A stretch of 64,000 nucleotides of DNA from Shewanella mangrovisoli. Its GTDB lineage: Bacteria; Pseudomonadota; Gammaproteobacteria; Enterobacterales; Shewanellaceae. Positions 8,842-17,824 of this stretch are shown here, piece by piece. Position numbers and translations under genes: made by a program. The notes under the pieces were generated by a model. The model was not told where the DNA came from. It did not search any database and saw only the letters and a program-made list of their open reading frames with translations. Position 1 is the stretch's first letter, and each line of letters begins with the position of its first letter. The stretch covers positions 2,294,001-2,358,000 of the forward strand of contig NZ_CP080412.1 in the NCBI RefSeq assembly GCF_019457635.1. Reading direction: 5' to 3'.

Positions 8842-9215
8842 AATTCCATTAAAAAGCTGAGTTGAACGATGGCGCGCATCTTACCCCCAAAACATTTCAG
8901 TTCAAGTGGCAATCATATTGATTTACAGGAATATTTTTTAATCTTATTCATAAGTTTTTCTATCGAATTATCATTGTCAAACTAAGCGTACACTTAGTGA
9001 GTAACTTGTTAATTGGGTTTTGATTTTGATAAATAGCGGCAGCTTAAATTAATCAACACAAGTTATTTATTAACAAGATTTTTTATATCCGATGTGGATA
9101 AAAGAGTTATCGTTCAGATTAGTACAGAGATAGAGGCGTAAAGCGTTATGCGAGTTAACAATTAAAAAGATGGAAAGCAGAATCTGCCTTCCATCGAATG
9201 AGGGGGGCTAAGGGA
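8842..9215. other. 374-base AT-rich intergenic region upstream of emrD
   Basis: This contains the emrD promoter region and the 3' flank of the beta-lactamase gene. Apart from the palindrome at 8981-8998, I see no gene, RNA or clear terminator. Confidence 0.4.
8981..8998. promoter_or_regulatory. Palindrome, possible TetR-type operator for emrD
   Basis: ACTAAGCGTACACTTAGT is an 18-mer whose two halves match as inverted repeats at eight of nine pairs. Such symmetric 16-20-mers are typical targets of TetR-family repressors of efflux genes. No regulator gene lies beside it, so the cognate protein would be encoded elsewhere. Function is inferred only from symmetry and position. Confidence 0.4.
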
Positions 9216-10433
9216 TCATTTCGCTGGCAGTGCTGTTAAGCCCGTTAATATCTGGTAGCCAACAGTTACCCGAGGCGGTACGGGATAATTTTTATTGCTC
9301 AGTAACACCATGCCCAGTTTCTTCGCGGGAATATAAGCCACATAGGCGGCAAAACCACCAGTTGAACCTGTCTTATTTATCCATAAATCCGGCTGTGGTG
9401 CTTGCGGCGGCTCGATTGGTTTCACTGGCACACTGCCAAACACCACGTCTTGGGTATGTCCCGTAAGCAGCTTATCGAGGGCTATAGGATAGGGATAATG
9501 CTCCCAAATCATCTCTTGGGTCATCATACCGACATCAAAGTAGCCAACGTGAGTTGCATCGATAGCCTGTTGCAATGCGGAAGAGGCTGGATGTAGCTGC
9601 ATATTGGTTTCAACAAAACGCAGCAAATCCACGGCCGAGGTTTTTATCCCGTATGCCTCATCGGCTAATACACCGGGATTCAGGCGTACAGGCTGATCTT
9701 GCTTATTATACCCTTGGGCATAATCGGCCTGCTTGTTGCTTGGCACTTGAAGATAGCTGTGAGTCATACCCAGTTGTGGAAATAGGGTTTGCTCCATTGC
9801 GTTTGGAAAGCTTTGCCCTAACTGTTTAGCCGCAATTAAACCGAGTAACCCAATGCTGGGATTGGCATAGTTGCGGTGTGTTCCCGCGGCGTAGGCGGGT
9901 TGCCATTCTTTAAAATAGCTCATCAATTCTGCATTGTTGGTCACTTTATCTGGCACTTGCATGGGCAAATCGCCCGCGGTATGGGTCGCAAGGTTGATAA
10001 GATTTATCTGGTCAAAGGCACTGCCCCTTAATTCGGGCAGGTATTGGCTTACTTTATCAGTCAAGGTGAGTTTACCTTCGACTTGAGCATAGTTTGCGAG
10101 TGTCGCGGTAAAGGTTTTACTGATAGAACCAATCTCGAACAGGGTATTCACGCTGACATCTTGCCCAGTGGTTTTTGAGCTCACACCATAGGGGAAGAAA
10201 TACTGTTGACCATTCATACTGATCCCAACAATAGCCCCAGGGATCCCATATTCTTTCATTAACGGATTAACCGCCGAATCGACAAGGGATTGCATGGCTT
10301 CTGTCTGCACCTCTGGTGCTGCATTGGCCACTAATGGTGCAGCCGTAAGCAGCACTAAACCGAGAAGGGGTGATGGGGTCGATAAGCGTAGAATACTTGC
10401 TGTTTTTACGGCTGGCTGAAGAGACTCTGGCAT
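9216..10433 (-). CDS. ampC: Class C (AmpC-type) beta-lactamase
   Basis: 405 residues. The ATG at 10433 was chosen over in-frame upstream codons because AAAGGA lies just before it and it begins a normal signal peptide (hydrophobic LLGLVLLTAAPLV, cleavage after ANA). Active-site motifs: SISK (Ser103-Lys106), YAN (Tyr189-Asn191, the class C motif), KTG (354-356) in the segment NKTGSTGG. After Tyr-Ala-Asn the sequence continues PSIGLLGLIAAKQLG, very like enteric AmpC. It would hydrolyse cephalosporins and penicillins in the periplasm. No ampR-like LysR gene is adjacent, so classical AmpR control cannot be inferred here. Esterase EstB relatives share the fold, but the KTG and YAN motifs favour a beta-lactamase. 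Confidence 0.9.
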   Translation of the reverse strand: MPESLQPAVKTASILRLSTPSPLLGLVLLTAAPLVANAAPEVQTEAMQSLVDSAVNPLMKEYGIPGAIVGISMNGQQYFFPYGVSSKTTGQDVSVNTLFEIGSISKTFTATLANYAQVEGKLTLTDKVSQYLPELRGSAFDQINLINLATHTAGDLPMQVPDKVTNNAELMSYFKEWQPAYAAGTHRNYANPSIGLLGLIAAKQLGQSFPNAMEQTLFPQLGMTHSYLQVPSNKQADYAQGYNKQDQPVRLNPGVLADEAYGIKTSAVDLLRFVETNMQLHPASSALQQAIDATHVGYFDVGMMTQEMIWEHYPYPIALDKLLTGHTQDVVFGSVPVKPIEPPQAPQPDLWINKTGSTGGFAAYVAYIPAKKLGMVLLSNKNYPVPPRVTVGYQILTGLTALPAK

Positions 10434-10843
10434 ACAATTCCTTTCGCGATGATGGGATGATTGAACGGCATGGGTTAACAATCTGCGCCGTTTGAAACTC
10501 GATAATGATGAAAGGTTTAGCATGATTTAGGCTCGACTCGCCATTTAATTTCACTTGGGTGACAGGATTAACGGCAATACTTTAGTAAAGGGTGAACAAG
10601 AGGTTGATGCTTATAACACAATGCTGAGTTTTTGATCTGATTTAATGGTGTTTTTGTTGTGTCGGGTAGTGAAATATCCAAAAGAAAATTTAGTGGCGAT
10701 GCCACTTTTACACTAGGCTAATTGCGCCTTTCATGGCCAAAGGATACACTGCGCCACCGCACGTAAGTACACGCATAAATGGCGTATACTGAGTCGCGCC
10801 TCTAAAAACAAGTTTGACCGAAATAGACTGAGAATTGGCTGCC
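10434..10843. other. 410-base divergent intergenic region
   Basis: This region lies between the leftward ampC and the rightward DTW gene and should hold both promoters. A small hairpin (AGTGGC-GAT-GCCACT, 10692-10706) followed by TTTTA is visible. I find no gene in it. Confidence 0.35.
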
Positions 10844-11608
10844 ATGGCTCTAGCCCCCCACGCTGTACATCGCTTATATGAATACCGTAAATCCATATCG
10901 ACTAAGCCCTTTGGCGCCCGCGGTAAAAAACTGATCCGCTGTCATTTTTGCCTATTGGGCGAGCAATTTTGTACCTGTTCACTGCGTAAACAGTTGACCA
11001 CTCAGGCCAGTTTTCTGCTGCTGATGTATAACGATGAGGTCTTAAAGCCGACCAACAGCGGTCGCTTAATTGCCGATCTTATCCCGGATACCCATGCCTT
11101 TCTCTGGTCGCGCACCGAACCCGCCCCTGAGCTGTTGGCGCTATTAGCTTCAAGCGACTATCAGCCCTTTTTAGTCTTTCCGGCGCAATATGCCGACCAA
11201 GGGCAAACCGTATTGACTGAAGTGCCCATGGACAGTCTTGCCGAGGGTAAACGACCTTTGCTGATTATGCTCGACGGCAGTTGGCGTGAAGCGATTAAGA
11301 TGTTTCGCAAAAGCACTTATTTGCAGGGGTTGCCTATGCTGTCCTTCGACCCCGATACCTTAGCCACCTATGCCTTACGTAAGGGCAGTCATGACTTTCA
11401 ATTAGGGACGGCAGAAGTTGCCTCACTTGCGCTGGCGGCAATCGGCGAGGAGGCTAATGGTAAGGCACTAACGGCTTGGTTCGATCTGTTTGTGGAGTCC
11501 TCATTGCTCGGGCGCAATCGCCGCTGCCGCGAGGATATTTTACCCATCAGCGAGTTTACCGACGCCTTCGAAGCGGCTTACTGCGCCGCAACGCCAACCA
11601 GTGTATAA
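10844..11608 (+). CDS. DTW-domain tRNA-uridine aminocarboxypropyltransferase (TapT/YfiP-like)
   Basis: About 254 residues. The N-terminal part has a Cys cluster (CHFCLLGEQFCTC) that probably binds zinc. The central DTW signature appears as LDGSWREAIKM, and a C-terminal R-rich segment reads NRRCRED. From family knowledge these enzymes transfer an aminocarboxypropyl group from SAM to uridine in tRNA, giving acp3U47. An in-frame TTG lies nine bases upstream at 10835; the ATG at 10844 is preferred, although neither has a good Shine-Dalgarno. Confidence 0.8.
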   Translation: MALAPHAVHRLYEYRKSISTKPFGARGKKLIRCHFCLLGEQFCTCSLRKQLTTQASFLLLMYNDEVLKPTNSGRLIADLIPDTHAFLWSRTEPAPELLALLASSDYQPFLVFPAQYADQGQTVLTEVPMDSLAEGKRPLLIMLDGSWREAIKMFRKSTYLQGLPMLSFDPDTLATYALRKGSHDFQLGTAEVASLALAAIGEEANGKALTAWFDLFVESSLLGRNRRCREDILPISEFTDAFEAAYCAATPTSV

Positions 11609-11626
11609 CACTAGATAGTTTTTAAT

Positions 11627-11656
11627 CCCCCAAGAGTACACTGACACTCTTGGGGA
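11627..11656. terminator. Hairpin downstream of the DTW gene
   Basis: Perfect 10-bp arms CCCCAAGAGT and ACTCTTGGGG flank an eight-base loop. There is no T tract on the rightward side, so it is a weak or bidirectional terminator, or simply an mRNA 3' stabiliser. Confidence 0.5.
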
Positions 11657-11870
11657 GTGATTTCACTTGTTCTCATCCGCTGTAAATCCTCGCTTTAGCA
11701 TTCCCATCACAAATCATTGAACTTATTGATTTTAAAATTTCAATTTTATGCTGTTTGCCTTACACTGAATTTGCATTGGTCACAGGACGTTACCTAGAAC
11801 CGACTAAAATTGTTAAAACCACTTTGCCCTTGCGAGTGGTTCCACTGTCTTTAGAGTGCGGGATTCGCAT

Positions 11871-13127
11871 ATGCCTCAACCATCTGTTACAGCTCGTTTT
11901 TTTGTTCCACGCTTAGGCTCATTTCCCCTTTATCTGAGTGGTGTTTTGCTCTGTCTCTCGGTGAGTGGCTGCCAAGATCCTGAAATTAAAATCTCCCCCA
12001 AAATGGTGGTGGTGGAAAAAGTCACCACGGCAACCGTACCACTCTATGGCAATTATATTGGCGTGACCCAAGCTTCCTTAGATGTGGAAGTTCGGGCGCG
12101 TGTCGATGGCTTTGTGGAGGAGAAGCGTTTTGTCGAAGGTAGTGCTGTCAAAGCGGGTGAACTACTGTATCAGATTGATAATAAACCCTATGTGGCGGTG
12201 GTGAATCGTTTAAAGGCCAAGCTGTCTTCTCAGCAGGCTATTCTCGATAAGGCCGAGCGAGATGTGAAACGCTTAAAGCCGCTGTATGAGCAGGATGCAG
12301 CCAGTCAGCTCGATTACGATAATGCGCTCTCCACCTTGGCTCAGGCGCGTTCTAACCTCACCGCGAGTCGCGCCGAGGTGGAAGAGGCCGAATTAGAACT
12401 CAGCTATACCGAAATTAAGGCGCCAATAGCCGGACTGGTGAGTCGCTCCGAGGTCGATATTGGTGCACTTGTGGGCAGTAAGGGCCAATCGCTACTGACC
12501 CGCGTTAAACAAGTCGATCCGATTTATGTCAGCTTTAATATGTCGGCACTGGATTATTTAAATGCCCAGCGCCGCCTGACCAGTTATTCGGCGAAAAAAG
12601 AAGCCGAGGTCGAAGGTAAAGCACTCGCGGGTTTTGTGCGGATAACGCTTCCTGATAGCAGTGAATATCGCTACCTCGGGGATGTGAGTTTTACCGATCC
12701 CCAGGTAAACCCTAACACTGGCACCTTTGAGGTGCGCGCCATTCTGCCTAATCCTGAAAAAGAGCTGTTACCCGGCCAATATACTAATGTGCGGATTAAA
12801 CTGTCCGAAATCCCCAATGCGATTGTTATCCCGCAAAAAGCGACCCAAGTGGATCAGGGTGGGGTGTACGTGATGGTGGTATTGCCCAATAACACGGTCG
12901 AGCGACGTTTTATCGTGATCGATCATCAAGGGATTGAAGGGGTTGTGGTTAAAAGTGGCCTCAAAGCTGGCGAGATGGTGATCACCGAAGGCATGCACCG
13001 TGTACGCCACGGCCAGATTGCCGAGCCGTTAAGCGCGAAGGAATACGCCGAGAAGGAAGATGAGATGTCAAAAGCCGAGGCACTTAAGCGCCAAGCCTTG
13101 GAGCAGCAAAAGCAGGAGCAAAAATAA
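11871..13127 (+). CDS. RND efflux periplasmic adaptor (AcrA/MexA-like lipoprotein)
   Basis: 418 residues. The N-terminus has a lipoprotein signal with lipobox VSGC, so it should be anchored to the periplasmic face of the inner membrane. It contains a biotinyl/lipoyl-like half (VEVRARVDGFVEEKRF, and later PIAGLVSRSEVDIG), an alpha-helical hairpin of ~70 residues (KLSSQQAILDKAERDVKRL onward) and a beta-barrel with the membrane-proximal domain. An upstream in-frame GTG at 11856 is less likely than the ATG at 11871. Its stop codon overlaps the start of the pump gene (TAATG), so the operon is translationally coupled. It links the pump to the outer membrane channel encoded at the operon's end. Confidence 0.92.
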   Translation: MPQPSVTARFFVPRLGSFPLYLSGVLLCLSVSGCQDPEIKISPKMVVVEKVTTATVPLYGNYIGVTQASLDVEVRARVDGFVEEKRFVEGSAVKAGELLYQIDNKPYVAVVNRLKAKLSSQQAILDKAERDVKRLKPLYEQDAASQLDYDNALSTLAQARSNLTASRAEVEEAELELSYTEIKAPIAGLVSRSEVDIGALVGSKGQSLLTRVKQVDPIYVSFNMSALDYLNAQRRLTSYSAKKEAEVEGKALAGFVRITLPDSSEYRYLGDVSFTDPQVNPNTGTFEVRAILPNPEKELLPGQYTNVRIKLSEIPNAIVIPQKATQVDQGGVYVMVVLPNNTVERRFIVIDHQGIEGVVVKSGLKAGEMVITEGMHRVRHGQIAEPLSAKEYAEKEDEMSKAEALKRQALEQQKQEQK

Positions 13128-16100
13128 TGGCGCAGTTTTTTATTAATCGGCCGATTTTTGCCAGCGTCATCTCGATTGTTATCGTGCTGCTCGGGGTGAT
13201 TGCGATGTTTAAGCTGCCCGTCGATCAGTATCCTTACATCACGCCGCCACAGGTGACCATTTCTGCCTCTTACCCTGGTGCGAGCTCTACCACAGCCGCC
13301 GAATCTGTCGCCACACCGCTCGAACAGGAAGTGAATGGTGTGCCCAATATGATTTACATGAGTTCCAAGAGCACCAACTCGGGCGGCACCAGTGTGACCA
13401 TTACCTTCGATGTGGGCACCAATGCGGACTTGGCGGCGGTGGATGTGCAAAACTCCGCTCAGCAAGCTTCGGGGGGGCTGCCAATCGATGTGCAAACCGA
13501 AGGGGTGACCGTCTCCAAAGATGCGTCGGTGGAATTGCTAAAACTCGCGTTAACCTCGAACGATGAAAGGTTCGATGAGATTTACCTGAGTAATTACGCC
13601 ACCATCAATATCGAATCGGCGCTGAGGCGTATCCCCGGCGTGGGCCGCACCCGTAACACGGGTTCACGCAGCTATGCGATGCGGATTTGGTTAAAACCCG
13701 ATGCCATGGCGGGTTACAGCTTAACCACCACAGATGTGATCAACGCCATCAAGGCACAAAACAAAGAATCCCCCGCAGGCACCATTGGTACTCAACCCAA
13801 TAATGACGACATCAGTTTAACCTTGCCCATCAGTGTGGCGGGCAGATTAAGTTCGGTGCAGGCATTTAACGAGATCATTGTGCGCGCCAATCCCGACGGT
13901 TCAATTATCCGGCTGCGGGATATTGCCGGCGTAGAACTAGGTTCATCTGCTTATACGTTGCAATCCCAGTTAAATGGTGAAAATGCCACCATCTTGCAGG
14001 TCTATTTATTGCCGGGCGCGAATGCCTTAGAAGTGACCCGCAAGGTGAAACAGACGATGGCAGAGCTGTCACAAAAGTTTCCCCAAGGGATGAAATGGGA
14101 GGTGTTTTACGATGCCTCCATCTTTATCCAGGAATCTATCGATGAGGTGATCCACACCCTAATAGAAGCCTTAGTGCTTGTGGTGTTGGTGGTGTACTTA
14201 TTCCTGCAAAATGTGCGCGCCACTTTAATCCCGGCCATTGCGGTACCAGTTTCCTTAATTGGGACCTTAGCGGCCATGCTGGCCTTTGGATTTACTATTA
14301 ATACCGTGAGTTTACTCGCGCTGGTTCTCGCCATCGGCATTGTGGTTGATGATGCCATTGTGGTGGTCGAAAACGTGGAGCGCTTAATCCATGAGAAGGG
14401 TATGAGCGCGATAGATGCAACCCGAATTGCGATGAAGGAATTGTCGGGCGCATTAGTGGCCACCAGTTTAGTGCTCTGCGCGGTATTTGTGCCAGTATCA
14501 TTCTTAGCGGGGATCACCGGCATCATGTACCGTGAGTTTGCGGTGGCGATTACGGTCGCGGTATTGATCTCCACCCTAGTCGCGCTGACCTTAAGTCCGG
14601 CACTGTGCGCCTTATTATTAAAACCCAGCAAGTCACCAGAAAGGGGATTCTTCCATTGGCTGAATCGCAAACTCGACTTGGGAACCAATCAATATGTTGG
14701 CTTAGTCGCCTTAACCAATAAATACGCCAAACGCAGTTACTTAGCCTTTGCGATTATGTTCGGTGGCACCTATTTCATCATGTCCCATTTGCCGAGCAGC
14801 TTTATGCCCGATGAGGACCAAGGTCGATTCTTTATCGATATGACATTGCCCGATGGCTCAACGGTGAATCGTACCGAGGCGATTTTAAAGAAAGCCGAGC
14901 AATATGTGCGTGCTAATCCTGCCGTGGCCTATTCATTTACGCTGGCGGGGGAAAACCGCCGCTCGGGGGCGAATCAGGCCAACGGTCAATTTGAAGTGGT
15001 GCTTAAGCCTTGGGCTGAGCGCGAAGCCAGTCATGCCACGGTACAATCCGTGATGAAGGCAATAGATAAGGAGCTGAAAAACGTCTTAGAGGCTGAGTTT
15101 AATCTGTATTTGCCATCGGCCGTCCCCGGCTTAGGCAATGGCTCAGGGGTGGAAATGCAGCTCCAAGACACCTCTGGCACCCATTTTGATGGCTTAATTG
15201 AGACCGCCAACGAATTAGTCGAGCAGCTAAAACTGCAACCTGAAGTCGCCAGTGCCAGCGTGTCACTGCAGAGTGCAATTCCGCAATTGCATTTGACGGT
15301 CGATGAGGCAAAGGCGATGGCGATTGGGGTGAATGTGAGTGATATTTACAGCACCATCAAAACCTTAACCGACTCCTCAACCGTGAATGACTTTAACCTC
15401 TTTGGTCGTGTCTATCGGGTGAAGATCCAAGCGGAAGAAAGCTACCGTCAATTCCCGCACCAGATCAAAGATTATTATGTGCGCTCATCGAGCGGTGCTA
15501 TGGTGCCGATTGGCGTGTTGGCGAAGTATGATTATACGGTTGGGCCATCTTCCGTGACCCACTACAATTTATTCTCCAGCGCCTCCATCAATGTCACGCC
15601 CGCAACAGGCTACGCCACTGGCGATGTTATCCAAGCCATAGAGCGGGTCGCAACGCCGATTTTGCCCGATGAGTTTAAATACGAATGGACAGGCATTACC
15701 TACCAAGAGGTGCAGTCGGCGAACCAAACTGGCATTGCCATTGGGTTAGCACTGTTATTTGTATTCCTGTTTTTAGCCGCGCTTTATGAGAGTTGGAGTA
15801 TCCCAGTCGCGGTATTGCTGATCGCGCCCATCGCACTCTTAGGCGCGGCGGTGACGACCTTAATCAGTGGCATGCAGAGTAACTTATTCTTCCAAGTGGC
15901 ATTTATCGCCTTAATCGGTATGGCGGCGAAGAATGCGATTCTAATTGTCGAGTTTGCCAATCAGTTGCACCAGCAAGGTCGGACGCGAATTTCGGCGGCG
16001 CTCGAAGCTGCGACCATGCGCTTTAGGCCGATTTTAATGACCTCCATGGCGTTTATTCTTGGGGTGTTGCCGTTGGTGTTATCCGAAGGGCCTGGGGCCG

Positions 16101-16294
16101 TGAGTCGGCAATCGATTTCGTTACCCATCCTGGGCGGCATGGTGTTGGCAACCACCATAGGCATAGTGTTTGTGCCACTGTTCTTTGTGACGACAGCAGG
16201 CTGGGTTAAAAAGAGAGTCGTTAAACAACCCATTAGAACAAAAGAGGAATTACTCCTAGATCAAGAAACTGTCGAGGAGGTGAGCCGTGGTTAA
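13127..16294 (+). CDS. RND multidrug efflux permease, HAE1 family (AcrB/MexB-like)
   Basis: 1055 residues, usual length for HAE1 transporters. It begins MAQFFINRPIFASVISI and has 12 transmembrane segments with two large periplasmic loops. The proton-relay acidic pair is present in TM4 (GIVVDDAIVVVENVE), and a Lys-containing TM10 segment reads IGMAAKNAILIVEFANQ. It exports hydrophobic drugs by proton antiport, as a trimer with the adaptor upstream and the channel downstream. No local TetR/MarR regulator gene is next to it. Confidence 0.95.
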   Translation: MAQFFINRPIFASVISIVIVLLGVIAMFKLPVDQYPYITPPQVTISASYPGASSTTAAESVATPLEQEVNGVPNMIYMSSKSTNSGGTSVTITFDVGTNADLAAVDVQNSAQQASGGLPIDVQTEGVTVSKDASVELLKLALTSNDERFDEIYLSNYATINIESALRRIPGVGRTRNTGSRSYAMRIWLKPDAMAGYSLTTTDVINAIKAQNKESPAGTIGTQPNNDDISLTLPISVAGRLSSVQAFNEIIVRANPDGSIIRLRDIAGVELGSSAYTLQSQLNGENATILQVYLLPGANALEVTRKVKQTMAELSQKFPQGMKWEVFYDASIFIQESIDEVIHTLIEALVLVVLVVYLFLQNVRATLIPAIAVPVSLIGTLAAMLAFGFTINTVSLLALVLAIGIVVDDAIVVVENVERLIHEKGMSAIDATRIAMKELSGALVATSLVLCAVFVPVSFLAGITGIMYREFAVAITVAVLISTLVALTLSPALCALLLKPSKSPERGFFHWLNRKLDLGTNQYVGLVALTNKYAKRSYLAFAIMFGGTYFIMSHLPSSFMPDEDQGRFFIDMTLPDGSTVNRTEAILKKAEQYVRANPAVAYSFTLAGENRRSGANQANGQFEVVLKPWAEREASHATVQSVMKAIDKELKNVLEAEFNLYLPSAVPGLGNGSGVEMQLQDTSGTHFDGLIETANELVEQLKLQPEVASASVSLQSAIPQLHLTVDEAKAMAIGVNVSDIYSTIKTLTDSSTVNDFNLFGRVYRVKIQAEESYRQFPHQIKDYYVRSSSGAMVPIGVLAKYDYTVGPSSVTHYNLFSSASINVTPATGYATGDVIQAIERVATPILPDEFKYEWTGITYQEVQSANQTGIAIGLALLFVFLFLAALYESWSIPVAVLLIAPIALLGAAVTTLISGMQSNLFFQVAFIALIGMAAKNAILIVEFANQLHQQGRTRISAALEAATMRFRPILMTSMAFILGVLPLVLSEGPGAVSRQSISLPILGGMVLATTIGIVFVPLFFVTTAGWVKKRVVKQPIRTKEELLLDQETVEEVSRG

Positions 16295-17774
16295 TCGCCA
16301 TACTTTATCTGACTCTCAATCGACGGTGACTCAGCCTGTGATGCAGTCTGTTTCAGTGGGTTTGCGTTTAAAGCCGCTTTATTTGGGACTCGTGACGGCA
16401 TTGAGTGTTGCAGGCTGCGCCATGGGGCCAGATTACCAGCGGCCAGATCTGGCGTTACCGAGCCAGTATCAAGCGCAAATGTTGTCGCAAACCACTGCCG
16501 AGCAGGGGAATGTAAAGGAAGTCTCGGCGCTATCATGGCGGCATTTTTATCAAGATCCTGTGCTGATTTCCTTGATTGAACATGCGCTGGCGAACAATCT
16601 GGATTTGCAAATGGCGCAGTCGCGTCTTCTCGCTGCACGTTCAAAAATGACTGTGGTCGACAGTGCGCTTTGGCCTGAGGTTTCAGTCAAGGCGGGGTAT
16701 GAACGCAGTTTAGATAGCGGTGCAACCAGCACTAATCCAAGTCCGAGTACCACCTTGGATTTAGGCGGCGCAGTTTCGTGGGAGCTAGATCTTTGGGGCG
16801 CAAACCGCAGGGCGAGCGAGGCCGCTATGGCCGATTATCTTTCGGAGGTTGAAAAGCTCAGGCTCAGCCATGTCAGCCTTATCAGTGATATTGCTAGCCG
16901 TTATTACGAATGGCTCGATATCGAGCAGCGTTATAGTGTGTCTATCGACACCGTGGGATTACGGCAGAAGGAGCTGGATATCGCCAAGCTTCGCCATGCC
17001 AATGGCGTGATTTCGGGCCTCGATGTGCGTCAGGCAGAAGTTGAGCTTCAAAGCACAAAAGTGACTTTGCCGACATTAGACTACGAAAGAAAATATAAAA
17101 TAAATCAGTTGCATATCTTACTCGGTGAATATGATTATGCTTTACCATCTCCCCAAGGTTTACCCGAAAATATGGGTTTACCCTATGAACTTAATACAGG
17201 TGTTCCTTCTGAATTGCTGACATTAAGACCCGATGTCAAAATTGCCGAGCAGCAGATGATTGCAACGAATGCGGAAGTGGGTATCGCCAAGGCGGCCTTT
17301 TTCCCTAAATTTACCATTTCGGGTGTGTATGGTCGGGAGAACGATCATCTTAAAGATATCTTCGACAGTAGTGGTGTCACTTGGTCACTCCTTGGCGGCA
17401 TTAGTGCGCCGATTTTTAACCGCGGAAAGATTGCTGCCGAATATGATATCGCCACCGAAGCCGCGAAACAGTCGATGTTAAGTTATCGCAATGTGGTGCT
17501 GACCGCTTACTTTGATGTAAACGATGCGCTAAATAATCTTAAACGTGCCCAAGAGGCCATCAAAGCGCAAAAGGAATTAGTTGAATCTTCATTGGCTTAT
17601 GCGCGTCTTGCACGACTGCGTTACCAAAATGGTGTGGCCACTTCGCTGGATTTAATGGATGCGCAGCGGCAATTGTTTAGCGCCCAATTGGCCTATAGCG
17701 AGATCTTAAGGGATAAGCAATTGGCCAAAATCGCCCTGTATCGAGCGCTGGGTGGTGGTGCCGTGAGTGAATAA
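16287..17774 (+). CDS. Outer membrane efflux channel lipoprotein (OprM/NodT family)
   Basis: 495 residues with a lipoprotein signal (lipobox VAGC) and two repeated outer-membrane-efflux domains rich in long helices. Typical family segments are PDYQRP near the N-terminus, WELDLWGANRRASEAA in the first repeat, ELLTLRPDVKIAEQQMIATNAEVGIAKAAFFP in the second, and ATSLDLMDAQRQLFSAQL near the end. It starts at GTG (16287) behind GAGGAGG and overlaps the end of the pump gene by eight bases. It forms the TolC-like trimeric exit duct of this efflux system. Confidence 0.92.
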   Translation: MVNRHTLSDSQSTVTQPVMQSVSVGLRLKPLYLGLVTALSVAGCAMGPDYQRPDLALPSQYQAQMLSQTTAEQGNVKEVSALSWRHFYQDPVLISLIEHALANNLDLQMAQSRLLAARSKMTVVDSALWPEVSVKAGYERSLDSGATSTNPSPSTTLDLGGAVSWELDLWGANRRASEAAMADYLSEVEKLRLSHVSLISDIASRYYEWLDIEQRYSVSIDTVGLRQKELDIAKLRHANGVISGLDVRQAEVELQSTKVTLPTLDYERKYKINQLHILLGEYDYALPSPQGLPENMGLPYELNTGVPSELLTLRPDVKIAEQQMIATNAEVGIAKAAFFPKFTISGVYGRENDHLKDIFDSSGVTWSLLGGISAPIFNRGKIAAEYDIATEAAKQSMLSYRNVVLTAYFDVNDALNNLKRAQEAIKAQKELVESSLAYARLARLRYQNGVATSLDLMDAQRQLFSAQLAYSEILRDKQLAKIALYRALGGGAVSE

Positions 17775-17800
17775 AAAATCCCCGCATGGCGGGGATTTTT
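17773..17800. terminator. Terminator of the first RND operon
   Basis: AAATCCCCGC and the complementary GCGGGGATTT around an ATG loop, with an A tract before and a T tract after. It is shared by the convergent channel and phoX genes. Confidence 0.9.
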
Positions 17801-17824
17801 ATCGGGTTTAGGTTGGATGAGTGA

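Noticed and set aside
12926..14688. Long minus-strand reading frames opposite the first RND pump (for example 189 and 193 codons)
   Set aside because: They are antisense to an intact conserved gene, have no ribosome binding sites and have low-complexity Thr/Arg/His-rich translations typical of shadow frames.
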